Assembly (NCBI RefSeq): GCF_027944005.1
Contig: NZ_AP027204.1
Coordinates: 1,550,001 to 1,614,000 of the forward strand
DNA from: Polynucleobacter sp. SHI8
GTDB lineage: Bacteria; Pseudomonadota; Gammaproteobacteria; Burkholderiales; Burkholderiaceae
Length of the DNA: 64,000 nt
Direction: 5' to 3'
A program made the translations under genes and the position numbers. A model generated the notes under the pieces. That model was not told the origin of the DNA, did not search any database, and was given only the letters and a program-made list of their open reading frames with translations. Every line of letters starts with the position of its first letter. The first letter of the stretch is position 1. Below, piece by piece: positions 1 through 7,962 of this stretch.

Positions 1-518
1 TCCCAAACACAAATCGCGGCTAAATGCTTTGGCTTGCTAGCTGCAGCACGCCATTGATTACTTCCGTAATAAGAAATACCATTCATCCCGACTTTACCGT
101 TACACCATTCTTGCTTGGCTAACCATTCAATACACAAGTGAATATCTTTGGTTTCACGGGCATTATTATGATCCATAAAACCTGGGGAACGACCTGCACC
201 GCGAGAGTCAATACGGATGCAAACATACTCGTCAGGAACCCATTTTTCTGGATCAACAACTTCCCAGTTCTGGTATTTACTAGTAGTACCGCGCATGACG
301 TCTGGATTCTCTTTTTCCATGATTTCCCAAGCGGTTTTATACCCCTCTTGGAAAGCTAAGCCTTTACCATAGGGGCCATAAGACAAAATAACAGGAAATT
401 TACCCGCATGCGTTGGGCGAAAAATATCAGCCCGCAATACTAAGCCATCATCCATTTCAATGGGCATATCCCAATCAATGTGCATACCATCACGTACTTC
501 TGATTTCCAAGCTTGCAT
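1..518 (-). CDS. CocE/NonD family hydrolase, N-terminal part
   Basis: This is the first 172 codons of an X-Pro dipeptidyl-peptidase S15/CocE-type serine hydrolase; the rest lies beyond the window edge. Family members cleave esters, amides or acyl groups, and the substrate here is unknown. The start ATG at 518 follows a good ribosome site (AAGGAGAC on the minus strand). Visible family landmarks are an early DIFRPTHAGKFP segment, the strand-turn IRIDSRGAGRSPG, and the nucleophile elbow GISYYG, where Ser is the predicted nucleophile. It resembles the complete CocE-type protein at 19812-21500 closely through IEWLAKQEWC, so the two are paralogs. It is transcribed divergently from the amidohydrolase at 666. 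No signal peptide is seen, so it is probably cytoplasmic. Confidence 0.85.
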   Translation of the reverse strand, partial: MQAWKSEVRDGMHIDWDMPIEMDDGLVLRADIFRPTHAGKFPVILSYGPYGKGLAFQEGYKTAWEIMEKENPDVMRGTTSKYQNWEVVDPEKWVPDEYVCIRIDSRGAGRSPGFMDHNNARETKDIHLCIEWLAKQEWCNGKVGMNGISYYGSNQWRAAASKPKHLAAICVW

Positions 519-665
519 CTTTGTCTCCTTGATTTAATTTTTTAACGTTTTATACATTCTAAAACGATTTTTAAGAATCCTCATTATTTGGATGTTTTTA
601 TCATGACAGATTGTCATAAATAATAAATAGAATAAATCTCACAATAATTTCTTTGACTACTGTCC

Positions 666-2513
666 ATGAAAATTCTCTCGCTAATTACCTTTGCCCTGTG
701 CAGTTCTCTCTCCCTATCTTGTGCACATGCTACCCAATTTGTCAGCAATACAAAAGCTGCTGATGTGATTTATTATGGTGGCCCGATCGTGACTCTAAAT
801 GATCAGCAACCGACTGCCCAAGCTGTTGCTGTGAAAAATGGCAAGATTGTTGCTGTTGGTTCTGAAAACTCCATGATATCTTGGACAGGCCAAAAAACTG
901 AACAAGTCTTCTTGGATGGTAAAACGCTCGTACCAGGCTTTATTGATGGTCACGGTCACATGGTTAATGTGGGTCTTCAAGCAATCTCTGCTAACTTACT
1001 CCCTCCTCCCGATGGTGGTGTAGATTCGATTGCAGCACTGCAACAAGTTCTCAAAGACTGGATAGCAAAGTCTCCTGTATCCAAAAAATATGGTCTGATT
1101 ATTGGCTTTGGTTATGATGATTCGCAACTAAAAGAAAAACGTCATCCAACCAAAGAAGAGTTGGATATGGTTTCCAAAGATATCCCCATCATGTGCTTTC
1201 ATCAAAGTGGTCACATTCGCTCCTACAACAGTAAAGCTCTAGAGATGGCTGGCATCACCAGTCAAACAAAGGATCCTGTAGGCGGTATTATTCAGCGTAA
1301 AGCTGGCAGCCAAGAGCCCAATGGAGTTTTTGAAGAAAGCGCCATGCTTTTGGTAGATACCAAAATACTGCCAAAGGTAGGTACGGAAGAAATGTTTAAC
1401 TTGGCGATGGCTGGTCAAGAATTGTACAAACGATTTGGTCATACGACGGGCCAAGAAGGTTTAGCGATTGCACCATTTCTTTTGGGCTTAACAGAAATGG
1501 CCAATCGTAAAAAGCTCGAGATAGATGTGGTTGCCTACCCGCCCATCATGTTCCCTGGTATTGAAAAAGCAATGCAAAGCCTCTATGTCAGTCAAAAGTA
1601 TCAAAACCACCTTCGTATTGGTGGGGTTAAACTCGTATTAGATGGATCACCCCAGGGTAAAACCGCTTGGCTAACTAAACCTTACTTTAAAGTTCCTGAT
1701 GGGCAAAAGGAAGACTATAACGGCTATGGCTCGATGCCGGATGCGGATGCCAATCGGTTCATTACGCAGGCCTATGCAAATCGTTGGCAAATCTTAACTC
1801 ATACCAATGGTGATGCTGCCATTGATCAACTGATTGAGGGTATTGGACTTGCGAAGAAAAAATATCCAAATACGATGATCACGCCGGTAATGATCCACGG
1901 TCAAGTAATGCGAGCTGATCAAATCCCTAAACTTAAACAATTAGGCATTTTCCCATCGGTCTTTCCGATGCATACTTTTTACTGGGGAGACTGGCATCGC
2001 GACTCAGTATTAGGTCCAGAACGAGCGGCGAATATTTCGCCAACAAAGTGGTTACAAGACGCAAAGATCCCCTTCTCTTCCCATCATGATGCGCCTGTTG
2101 CTAATCCAGATATGATGCGCGTTTTATCTGCCACCGTGAATCGCACCACTCGCTCTGGACAAACTTTAGGTCCAGATCAACGGGTTGAGCCGGTGGTTGG
2201 CCTGAAATCAATTTCGTTATGGGCTGCCATGCAATATGGTGAGGGTAAATCCAAGGGTTCCATTGAGGTTGGTAAACTCGCTGACTTAGTGGTCTTGTCT
2301 GATAACCCCACAACAATGGATCGTCTTAAAATTGCGGATGTCAAAGTTCTCAAAACAATCAAAGAGGGTAAAACGATTTACGAACTCAAACCAAGCACGC
2401 AAGCCAATCATCCATCATCTTGTATGGCCTCAGACAAATGCCAAGAGATGATTGCTAACCTCGGACCACAAGCTGGTTTTGCACAACTTCTTCCCCACAA
2501 CCACAACCATTAA
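666..2513 (+). CDS. Exported amidohydrolase family 3 (YtcJ-like)
   Basis: A 615-residue metal-dependent amidohydrolase of the YtcJ/amidohydrolase-3 group, which hydrolyses C-N bonds in amides or cyclic amides; the substrate is not predictable. Residues 1-23 form a signal peptide, probably cut after CAHA. The metal-binding HxH is in DGHGHM, soon after the family hallmark LVPGFIDGHGH. Later landmarks are SGHIRSYN, THTNGDAAID and FSSHHDAPVANPD. The C-terminal composite sheet segment GSIEVGKLADLVVLSDNP is typical and complete. The lipoprotein gene at 2520 follows after 6 bases, so they are probably co-transcribed. A second, lipobox-bearing YtcJ paralog is at 36411-38078. Export of this enzyme class suggests periplasmic hydrolysis of an incoming nutrient. 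Confidence 0.88.
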   Translation: MKILSLITFALCSSLSLSCAHATQFVSNTKAADVIYYGGPIVTLNDQQPTAQAVAVKNGKIVAVGSENSMISWTGQKTEQVFLDGKTLVPGFIDGHGHMVNVGLQAISANLLPPPDGGVDSIAALQQVLKDWIAKSPVSKKYGLIIGFGYDDSQLKEKRHPTKEELDMVSKDIPIMCFHQSGHIRSYNSKALEMAGITSQTKDPVGGIIQRKAGSQEPNGVFEESAMLLVDTKILPKVGTEEMFNLAMAGQELYKRFGHTTGQEGLAIAPFLLGLTEMANRKKLEIDVVAYPPIMFPGIEKAMQSLYVSQKYQNHLRIGGVKLVLDGSPQGKTAWLTKPYFKVPDGQKEDYNGYGSMPDADANRFITQAYANRWQILTHTNGDAAIDQLIEGIGLAKKKYPNTMITPVMIHGQVMRADQIPKLKQLGIFPSVFPMHTFYWGDWHRDSVLGPERAANISPTKWLQDAKIPFSSHHDAPVANPDMMRVLSATVNRTTRSGQTLGPDQRVEPVVGLKSISLWAAMQYGEGKSKGSIEVGKLADLVVLSDNPTTMDRLKIADVKVLKTIKEGKTIYELKPSTQANHPSSCMASDKCQEMIANLGPQAGFAQLLPHNHNH

Positions 2514-2519
2514 TCAACC

Positions 2520-2735
2520 ATGAAAAAACTATCTGCCATAGCAATTCTTAGTTCTCTTTTCTTAGGCGCTTGCGCTGATCAAATGCATGCTCATCAAGCC
2601 AAACCTGCTCAAGCACCGCAATCCAATGCGCAAATGGCAGAAAATTTTTCCAATGCAGTACAAAAATGTGTTGGAATGGGACTCAACGTTGGTTCACCAC
2701 TTTATGAGGCTTGTGTTAAAAACCAATTAAGATAA
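2520..2735 (+). CDS. Small lipoprotein with C-x14-C-like C-terminal tag
   Basis: A 71-residue predicted lipoprotein. The N-terminus is a type II signal peptide with lipobox LGAC, so the mature protein starts at Cys18. The middle is Ala/Gln/Pro-rich and low in complexity. The C-terminus carries a diverged copy of the tag found in the MORN proteins of this window: a Cys, then GMGLNVGS, then a second Cys. The gene lies 6 bases after the amidohydrolase and is followed by a strong terminator, so it closes that transcription unit. I do not recognise a specific family beyond this tag. It may act with the exported amidohydrolase, but only proximity supports that. Confidence 0.75.
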   Translation: MKKLSAIAILSSLFLGACADQMHAHQAKPAQAPQSNAQMAENFSNAVQKCVGMGLNVGSPLYEACVKNQLR

Positions 2736-2744
2736 TTTCTCTTT

Positions 2745-2773
2745 AAAAAGCACTCCCTAAGGAGTGCTTTTTT
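2745..2773 (+). terminator. Rho-independent terminator, probably bidirectional
   Basis: A perfect stem (AAAAAGCACTCC paired with GGAGTGCTTTTT) with a CTAA loop is followed by a T run. It sits 9 bases after the lipoprotein stop. The A run on the other side gives a T tract on the minus strand as well, so it probably also ends the convergent gene whose stop lies at 2772. Confidence 0.92.
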
Positions 2774-3119
2774 ATGCGGCAAGTAACAAAGTAAATATCC
2801 GGTACAACAAAATCTCTGTTTCGGATCCCTGAAGTAGTTCATGAAAATCTTCCGGTAGAAAACTATCGACCTCTTGAGCAAAACCTAATTGGAGAATTTT
2901 GTTTGTTAACAGGTCTTTTTCTGGATGAATCAACATCAAACAAATCAAAAAAGATACTGTTATGAACAGGGGATTATCTTTCATCATCCGACTGGAGGCT
3001 TTAAAGAATCCATATATTTTAGGTAAATATTTACGTCCTAAATAATAGGTACAAATCAATATGAAATAAAGTAATGTCAGGTTGATCATGGTTTTACCTT
3101 TGAAGAGTTGAGCAAGCAA
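2772..3119 (-). CDS. Small membrane protein of unknown function
   Basis: A 115-residue ORF with no family that I recognise. From the more likely start at residue 11 (MINLTLLY, ATG at 3089) the first 18 residues are hydrophobic and would form a membrane anchor. A second hydrophobic stretch (LFITVSFLICLMLI) follows a short basic linker, so two transmembrane helices are likely. The C-terminal part is acidic and then ends in another hydrophobic run, LLYRIFTLLLAA. It converges on the amidohydrolase-lipoprotein unit and shares its terminator. Whether it is truly expressed is uncertain; the coding call rests on length and on the membrane pattern. Confidence 0.5.
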   Translation of the reverse strand: MLAQLFKGKTMINLTLLYFILICTYYLGRKYLPKIYGFFKASSRMMKDNPLFITVSFLICLMLIHPEKDLLTNKILQLGFAQEVDSFLPEDFHELLQGSETEILLYRIFTLLLAA

Positions 3120-3287
3120 TAATCTAACGACTTTGGTGCAAAAAAATAATCAGGAATTACGGATTACTTCGTAGGTAAATCGCGAGTTGAGATCTTCTCC
3201 AATATGTTTAAATTAGGGATATATAATAAAAGTCAGTAAATTTAGGCATTTGTGCTCCATCAACTCTTTTTTCTAATAGTGATAGAT

Positions 3288-3656
3288 ATGAAACTACTTC
3301 CATACCTGTTGATATGCTGTGCGCTTATAGCTTTCAAGGCACAAGCCCAACCGAATGAAACTATTACTAGTTGCTGCTCAAACCCGCGCCATGCCAATGG
3401 TTTTTATGCGAGTGATTTAATTCCACGAACTCAATTTAACTTGAGCTACACGAAAGATGGTGCTCGTTTAGACTCTTCAAATGCGACCATTTACCTTGGC
3501 GTGAGTTGTGATGTCTACTCTCCACAGTTTGGCTACGGTTCTTGGGGATGGGCTAATGGTGGCACTAAAGTCACTTTTGCAAAAAATGGCGGTATTGGGT
3601 TTCCGCAACAAGTTCCCAGTTTTCAAGACTCTATCTTAAGAAAATGTAGTTTTTAA
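3288..3656 (+). CDS. Exported protein of unknown function
   Basis: A 122-residue predicted periplasmic protein. I chose the ATG at 3288 over the upstream GTG at 3252 because it directly begins a clean signal peptide (MKLLPYLLICCALIAFKAQA, cut after AQA). The mature part has two adjacent Cys (SCCSN) near the N-terminus, a Cys in GVSCDVY and one at the C-terminus (RKCSF), which could form disulfides. Gly/Tyr/Trp-rich segments such as GYGSWGWANGG suggest a beta-rich fold. No family is recognised. It is 14 bases upstream of another small exported protein, so the two may form an operon. Confidence 0.65.
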   Translation: MKLLPYLLICCALIAFKAQAQPNETITSCCSNPRHANGFYASDLIPRTQFNLSYTKDGARLDSSNATIYLGVSCDVYSPQFGYGSWGWANGGTKVTFAKNGGIGFPQQVPSFQDSILRKCSF

Positions 3657-3670
3657 AAAGCATCTTTTTC

Positions 3671-4189
3671 ATGAATAAAATTTTACTCATCGTTTGTATT
3701 TCTTTTATATCGAAACTTGGTTTTGCTCAAGCTATCAATGATCGCTGGTTAGGTAATTGGACATCAACACCATACAGCTCAATAAACAATAAACGCTGGC
3801 AACTGAATGTCACACCTACGATGTTCAATAATTGTATTTGGGTCGGAAATGAGTCAAGGGTTGTTCCAAGAACATGCTCTGCCTATTACAACGGCAACAT
3901 TACGAAGAATGACTTGATAAACTACCTCAATCAGGATATTAACCAAGTCAATAATTGGATGCGTTCTGGCATGATTCCAGCCTCAGATTATCAACGGGTC
4001 CAAGCCGATCTGCAAAAAACTCAAGCCATTCTTAGCAGAATATCCCACGACACCTATCGTGTCATTACGATTAAAAATACTCTGATAGATAATAGTATTT
4101 GGATCTTAGATTTAGACTCTGTATATCAAATCATATCGGGGGAAGGTGGTGCGGGATCAAACTTCCACATCATCGAGTTTCGTAAATGA
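3671..4189 (+). CDS. Exported protein of unknown function
   Basis: A 172-residue protein starting with a signal peptide (MNKILLIVCISFISKLGFAQA). The mature part opens with RWLGNWTSTPYSS, a pattern that recalls small lipocalin-like beta-barrel proteins in which a G-x-W motif starts the first strand. Such a fold is inference only. A predicted helix follows (YLNQDINQVNNWMRSG to RVQADLQKTQAIL). Its stop codon is immediately followed by the stop of the convergent gene at 4190, leaving no intergenic space and no terminator. The function is unknown. Confidence 0.65.
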   Translation: MNKILLIVCISFISKLGFAQAINDRWLGNWTSTPYSSINNKRWQLNVTPTMFNNCIWVGNESRVVPRTCSAYYNGNITKNDLINYLNQDINQVNNWMRSGMIPASDYQRVQADLQKTQAILSRISHDTYRVITIKNTLIDNSIWILDLDSVYQIISGEGGAGSNFHIIEFRK

Positions 4190-4930
4190 TTAATTCATAA
4201 CTTTACAGGTTAAATCGCCTTTTAAAGCGCTCAAAATCTCTTTCGACTTAGTCGTTAAATCGTTGTTTATTAAGTTCTGCTTGATGATTTGACAAGCTTC
4301 TTTTTTCTTACCTAGGGATAAAAGATATTCTGGATTTTCCAAATAATCTTGTGCCAATCGAAGCATCCCACCTGAATAGTTTTTACTGACCATCACGTCA
4401 CGAATTTCCATCGCCCTAGCTTTATCTCCATAAGAATTAACCACCCGAAGAATCGTGTATGGGTCGTAATATAAATCGTACGCATTTTCCATCGCCTCTA
4501 AATGATCTGTAGCGATCGCAACTTCATATAATCGTAAGGCACGTTTTGCCCGCGCCGCACTGTCTAAATCATATATTTGTTTGGGTGGTTTTTCCGCCAT
4601 AATGAGATTACCTGCCGTGACACAATTACCATCTTTCTTAGCGCGACATTGCTTTTCATAATACAGAACTTCTTCATAACTTCCTGCAGGTGGCTTCACC
4701 TCTTCAACTGGTGGAATCACTTTTACTTGCGGCTCTAATTTTTCAAACTTAAAACTCTGTTCAACCTCTTCTTTTGTGACCGTCTCTGGCTTCATCAACG
4801 AGCCCTTCGAAGAGCTATCAACTGGAGTAGGTAAATTTTGCATCGGTTGCGCCTGTATCTGGCTACTTAAAAACATAACTAGAACACATAGATATCGAAA
4901 ATTTCTTTTATTGGAGATTACATCACGCAT
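4190..4930 (-). CDS. Exported helical-repeat (Sel1/TPR-like) protein
   Basis: A 246-residue protein and the last gene of the kinase/FHA/MORN cluster. An N-terminal hydrophobic segment with AQ cleavage context (SSQIQAQP) follows about ten basic residues, so it is probably exported. A Pro/Glu/Lys-rich linker leads to helical segments resembling degenerate Sel1/TPR units, for example ALRLYEVAIATDHLEAMENA and GGMLRLAQDYLENPEYLLSL. Four Cys may pair. Its start codon overlaps the end of the upstream MORN gene by 13 bases: the ATG lies inside the CAATGC codons for Gln-Cys of that gene's tag. This indicates translational coupling. The family assignment is tentative. Confidence 0.65.
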   Translation of the reverse strand: MRDVISNKRNFRYLCVLVMFLSSQIQAQPMQNLPTPVDSSSKGSLMKPETVTKEEVEQSFKFEKLEPQVKVIPPVEEVKPPAGSYEEVLYYEKQCRAKKDGNCVTAGNLIMAEKPPKQIYDLDSAARAKRALRLYEVAIATDHLEAMENAYDLYYDPYTILRVVNSYGDKARAMEIRDVMVSKNYSGGMLRLAQDYLENPEYLLSLGKKKEACQIIKQNLINNDLTTKSKEILSALKGDLTCKVMN

Positions 4931-5637
4931 TGTTTATAGTCCTCAGATCCTGGTGTTAATCCTAATTTAATACAGCGCTGACGCTTGATCTCAGCGGCAT
5001 TATCAATCGCACTCGGTTGACTTGCTGTTGGCGCAACTTTCGGTACAGGAAGTGGCTGCGCCTGCACGACGGGCGCTTGTGCTTGTACAAGAACATCGTC
5101 TTTGAAAATACCTTGTTTATCAATTGCGCCGTTGGCAAAATAATAAATTCCAAAACCGTTTTTACGATTATCTTTCCACTCACCAACATATTTTTTACCA
5201 TCCGGCCAAATATAGGTCCCTTTGCCGTTAAAACTTCCACTCAAGAACTGCCCTGTATATTTTGCATTATCTCCCCAGGTATATGTTCCCTGCCCATTAA
5301 ATTGATCGTCTTTGAATTGACCGACATATCTTGAACCATCTGGCATGATCAGCGTTCCTGAACCAAAATACACATCATCTTTAAATTGGCCGATGTATTT
5401 TTTTCCATCAGCAAAGGTATAAGTACCATTACCGTGGCGTAATCCATTCTTTACTTCACCTTCATAAACATCAGACGTCGCTTTGCCGTTTTTATAGGTA
5501 GTTCCGGAGTAAAAACAAGCGCCAGCAAAACCTGCTTCACAATCGGGCAACTTGGCTTGAACATGGCATATAGGCAAACCAAGTGTCATTATCAGTAAAA
5601 CTAAACATGGCTTGAGATTGAAGCTGATTGGCATCAT
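4918..5637 (-). CDS. Exported MORN-repeat protein with C-terminal tag
   Basis: A 239-residue protein with a signal peptide (cut near HVQA), then a short LPDCEAGFAGAC motif, then about five or six MORN repeats of the form GxGxxxxxDGxxYxGxFKD (residues about 55-185). A Pro/Ala/Gln linker follows, and the tag RCIKLGLTPGSEDYKQC ends the protein. MORN repeats form an extended beta-hairpin sheet; known roles are membrane or protein binding, mostly in eukaryotes. In this cluster all MORN proteins are predicted periplasmic. It lies 6 bases after the kinase stop and overlaps the next gene by 13 bases, so it belongs to the kinase operon. Its binding partner is unknown. Confidence 0.85.
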   Translation of the reverse strand: MMPISFNLKPCLVLLIMTLGLPICHVQAKLPDCEAGFAGACFYSGTTYKNGKATSDVYEGEVKNGLRHGNGTYTFADGKKYIGQFKDDVYFGSGTLIMPDGSRYVGQFKDDQFNGQGTYTWGDNAKYTGQFLSGSFNGKGTYIWPDGKKYVGEWKDNRKNGFGIYYFANGAIDKQGIFKDDVLVQAQAPVVQAQPLPVPKVAPTASQPSAIDNAAEIKRQRCIKLGLTPGSEDYKQCVM

Positions 5638-5643
5638 TTGCTC

Positions 5644-7095
5644 TTAATTACATTTCACAAGCACAGGCGTATTCTTACCATCCTCTAAGCTCATACCGTT
5701 AAATACTTTAACCGCATCATTTGTTGGGATTACCACACGCTTCATTAAGCGCAAGGTGCCACTAGCTAATTGATAATGCTCTTCGTAGGATTCATTCGGA
5801 TTCGAGACTGGACTAGACATAATCACATAGGTATAGGCATTGGGTTTTTGCACAGAGGTGATTTTGCGGCGATAGGATTTACCTTCATCACGAATCACAA
5901 ACTCATTACTTTTATTGACATTCACAATAAAGTCTCTTGTAGTCACGCCACATTGACTATATTTCTCGGCCCAACTACCTTCAATCTCTTTAAGATAAGT
6001 GGAATCTGGTGAAGCAACTGGGAGGGGTGATATAGGAGGAATTGAAGTGGTTTCTACAGGATTTGTGCTAGGCCCTGATTGCCAAACACTAATCAAACCA
6101 AATAGTGCAAGAATTGCACCCGCTCCTAAAATCCAAGGCAATTTACTTGTTTTAGGCGCTTGCGGCTTTATAGGATCTTTAACACCACCTGGTACATCTG
6201 GGCGAGGTGGCTGCGCAGTAGGATCCCTTTGTTCAAACATAACTCGCCACTCTTGAATACTTTGTGGACGATCTCCAGGTCGAACCGCCATTCCTGCATC
6301 AATTGCAGTTAAAAAATAGGGAGGGTATTTTCCTGCAGCTAATTCTGACGCAGGCACCAAAGTATCTTCATACGTTCTGACGGTTGATGGAATGGGCTTT
6401 ACATCAGTAACAACGCGATATAAGGTAGCAGCAAACCCATAAATATCCGCACTAGGGCCTTGTCTTCCATCCGGATTATATTGCTCAATGGCAGCATATC
6501 CATCCGTTGTCATGTTGGTCACATTACGCGTTTGACTGACATTCTCTGGCCTGGCAGAGCCAAAATCAAGTAGCACGGGACTACCGTCAGATCGAATAAA
6601 AATATTACCGGGTTTGATGTCTCGGTGTAAAAAATCCTCTTGATGAATACGTTCCAAACTATCTAAGAGCGGGAAAATAATCTTATTGAGCTGCTGCAAG
6701 CTCAAAGAACCATCTTGGCGAATGATTTCATCAAGCGGTTGCCCGTCACAGTAATCCATTACAAAGTAAGCTGTTCCATTGGCTTTAAAAAAACGTTGAA
6801 CGCCGACAATATGCGGATCATCAAAGCGTGCCAATAATTTAGCTTCTTTTTCAAAAGCATTTAATCCCCATTGAAAAAAATTAATATCTTCTTTGGCACC
6901 AGAGGGCCGAACCGTCCAACCGCTGTCGCGAGCAGCAACTTCACGAGGATAGAATTCTTTAATGGCTACCTTACGGCCAAGCATGATCTCAATACCCAAA
7001 TAGGTAATCCCAAAACCACCTTGACCTAAGATTTTCTCAATGCGATAGTCTTCCTCAAGAATCGTCCCAATAGGAAGTGCATTTAAATTCGCCAT
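5644..7095 (-). CDS. Transmembrane Ser/Thr protein kinase (Hanks type)
   Basis: A 483-residue PknB-like kinase. Residues 15-290 are the catalytic domain: glycine loop GQGGFG (24-29), catalytic Lys46 in VAIKEF, HRDIKPGN (157-164) and DFG (177-179). All key residues are intact, so it should be active. A Pro-rich juxtamembrane linker leads to one transmembrane helix (about 320-338) and then a C-terminal domain of about 120 residues, predicted periplasmic. That domain contains EGSWAEKYSQC and ends in Cys-Asn. It is not a PASTA domain and may be a lipocalin-like beta fold (inference). The gene lies 3 bases after the RDD-FHA gene and shares an operon with a PP2C phosphatase and several FHA proteins, its likely counter-enzyme and readers. 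Confidence 0.92.
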   Translation of the reverse strand: MANLNALPIGTILEEDYRIEKILGQGGFGITYLGIEIMLGRKVAIKEFYPREVAARDSGWTVRPSGAKEDINFFQWGLNAFEKEAKLLARFDDPHIVGVQRFFKANGTAYFVMDYCDGQPLDEIIRQDGSLSLQQLNKIIFPLLDSLERIHQEDFLHRDIKPGNIFIRSDGSPVLLDFGSARPENVSQTRNVTNMTTDGYAAIEQYNPDGRQGPSADIYGFAATLYRVVTDVKPIPSTVRTYEDTLVPASELAAGKYPPYFLTAIDAGMAVRPGDRPQSIQEWRVMFEQRDPTAQPPRPDVPGGVKDPIKPQAPKTSKLPWILGAGAILALFGLISVWQSGPSTNPVETTSIPPISPLPVASPDSTYLKEIEGSWAEKYSQCGVTTRDFIVNVNKSNEFVIRDEGKSYRRKITSVQKPNAYTYVIMSSPVSNPNESYEEHYQLASGTLRLMKRVVIPTNDAVKVFNGMSLEDGKNTPVLVKCN

Positions 7096-7098
7096 ACC

Positions 7099-7962
7099 TT
7101 AAAACTCTCCAATTGATAATTCGACGTCACCAATTAATAATCTACCTCGATCTGGAAATGAAACCAAAACGTTACTAGGTAATTTTTTACCATTAACGAT
7201 GGTGCCATTCGTAGAGTTTAAATCTTCAATCATTAATTCGCCCCCTTGCATCAGGATTTTTGCATGTTGACGAGATACGGAATTGTTATTGATATGCAGA
7301 TCAACGACAGCTTGATCCCGCCCAATCTTTAAGCCCTCCTGTATTAAGCGAGCATCATTTTTATCAAAAGTCAGACGAATTTTGAAGCCCTTATTATTGA
7401 CGTCAAATCCAGATAAAACAATTTGTTTGGATGCATTGGGAGAATTGTCTCGGCGCGTTGTGTAAGCCGCAGAAGCCCCCCCAGAATTGCCTGTTCCATA
7501 ACCTACACCTGAACGTACTGGAACTGAACTTACAGTTCCTGAAGAGTAAATCACAAGGGTACTGGCAATTTTGTCATGCAAAGCTTGCTTACGATCTGTA
7601 AAAGCAGCCATGATATATCCAATACCCAGAATCAAACTAGAAATAAATTTAGAAAAATAACGTCCCGTAGCACGTCCAAAACTCATTCGTTGACCAAACT
7701 CATCAGTAACTTTTAGACCTAATATTTTTTTACCTAAGGTGGCTTGCGACTCACTCGACTCCATGATGGCAAAATAAAACCAATGCAGAAAAAAACTAAT
7801 CGACAAGACCATGCCAGACTGGGCTATCGTGGTGGCAAGATCGACGGAACTATCATCATTTTTCAAGGACCAAATCGTACCTAATAAAATCAACACTGTT
7901 GATAAAATGAAGGTATCAATAATGTACGCCACAAATCGTATCCAAAATCCCGCATATCTCAT
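7099..7962 (-). CDS. RDD-family membrane protein with C-terminal FHA domain
   Basis: A 287-residue protein. Residues 1-140 are an RDD domain: YAGFWIRFVAYIIDTFIL at the start has the Arg and Asp that name the family, and there are about three hydrophobic segments. A Gly/Ser-rich linker follows. Residues about 185-287 form an FHA domain with the phosphothreonine-pocket signature SVSRQHA and LNSTNGTIVNG. FHA domains bind phosphothreonine, so this places a phospho-reader at the cytoplasmic membrane face. Its ATG overlaps the protease stop (ATGA, 4 bases) and the kinase follows 3 bases later, so the three are translationally linked. The RDD role is unknown; transport has been suggested for the family. 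Confidence 0.9.
   Translation of the reverse strand: MRYAGFWIRFVAYIIDTFILSTVLILLGTIWSLKNDDSSVDLATTIAQSGMVLSISFFLHWFYFAIMESSESQATLGKKILGLKVTDEFGQRMSFGRATGRYFSKFISSLILGIGYIMAAFTDRKQALHDKIASTLVIYSSGTVSSVPVRSGVGYGTGNSGGASAAYTTRRDNSPNASKQIVLSGFDVNNKGFKIRLTFDKNDARLIQEGLKIGRDQAVVDLHINNNSVSRQHAKILMQGGELMIEDLNSTNGTIVNGKKLPSNVLVSFPDRGRLLIGDVELSIGEF

Noticed and set aside
138..359. Plus-strand ORF of 73 codons
   Set aside because: It is antisense to the CocE/NonD hydrolase at 1-518, which has clear family motifs.
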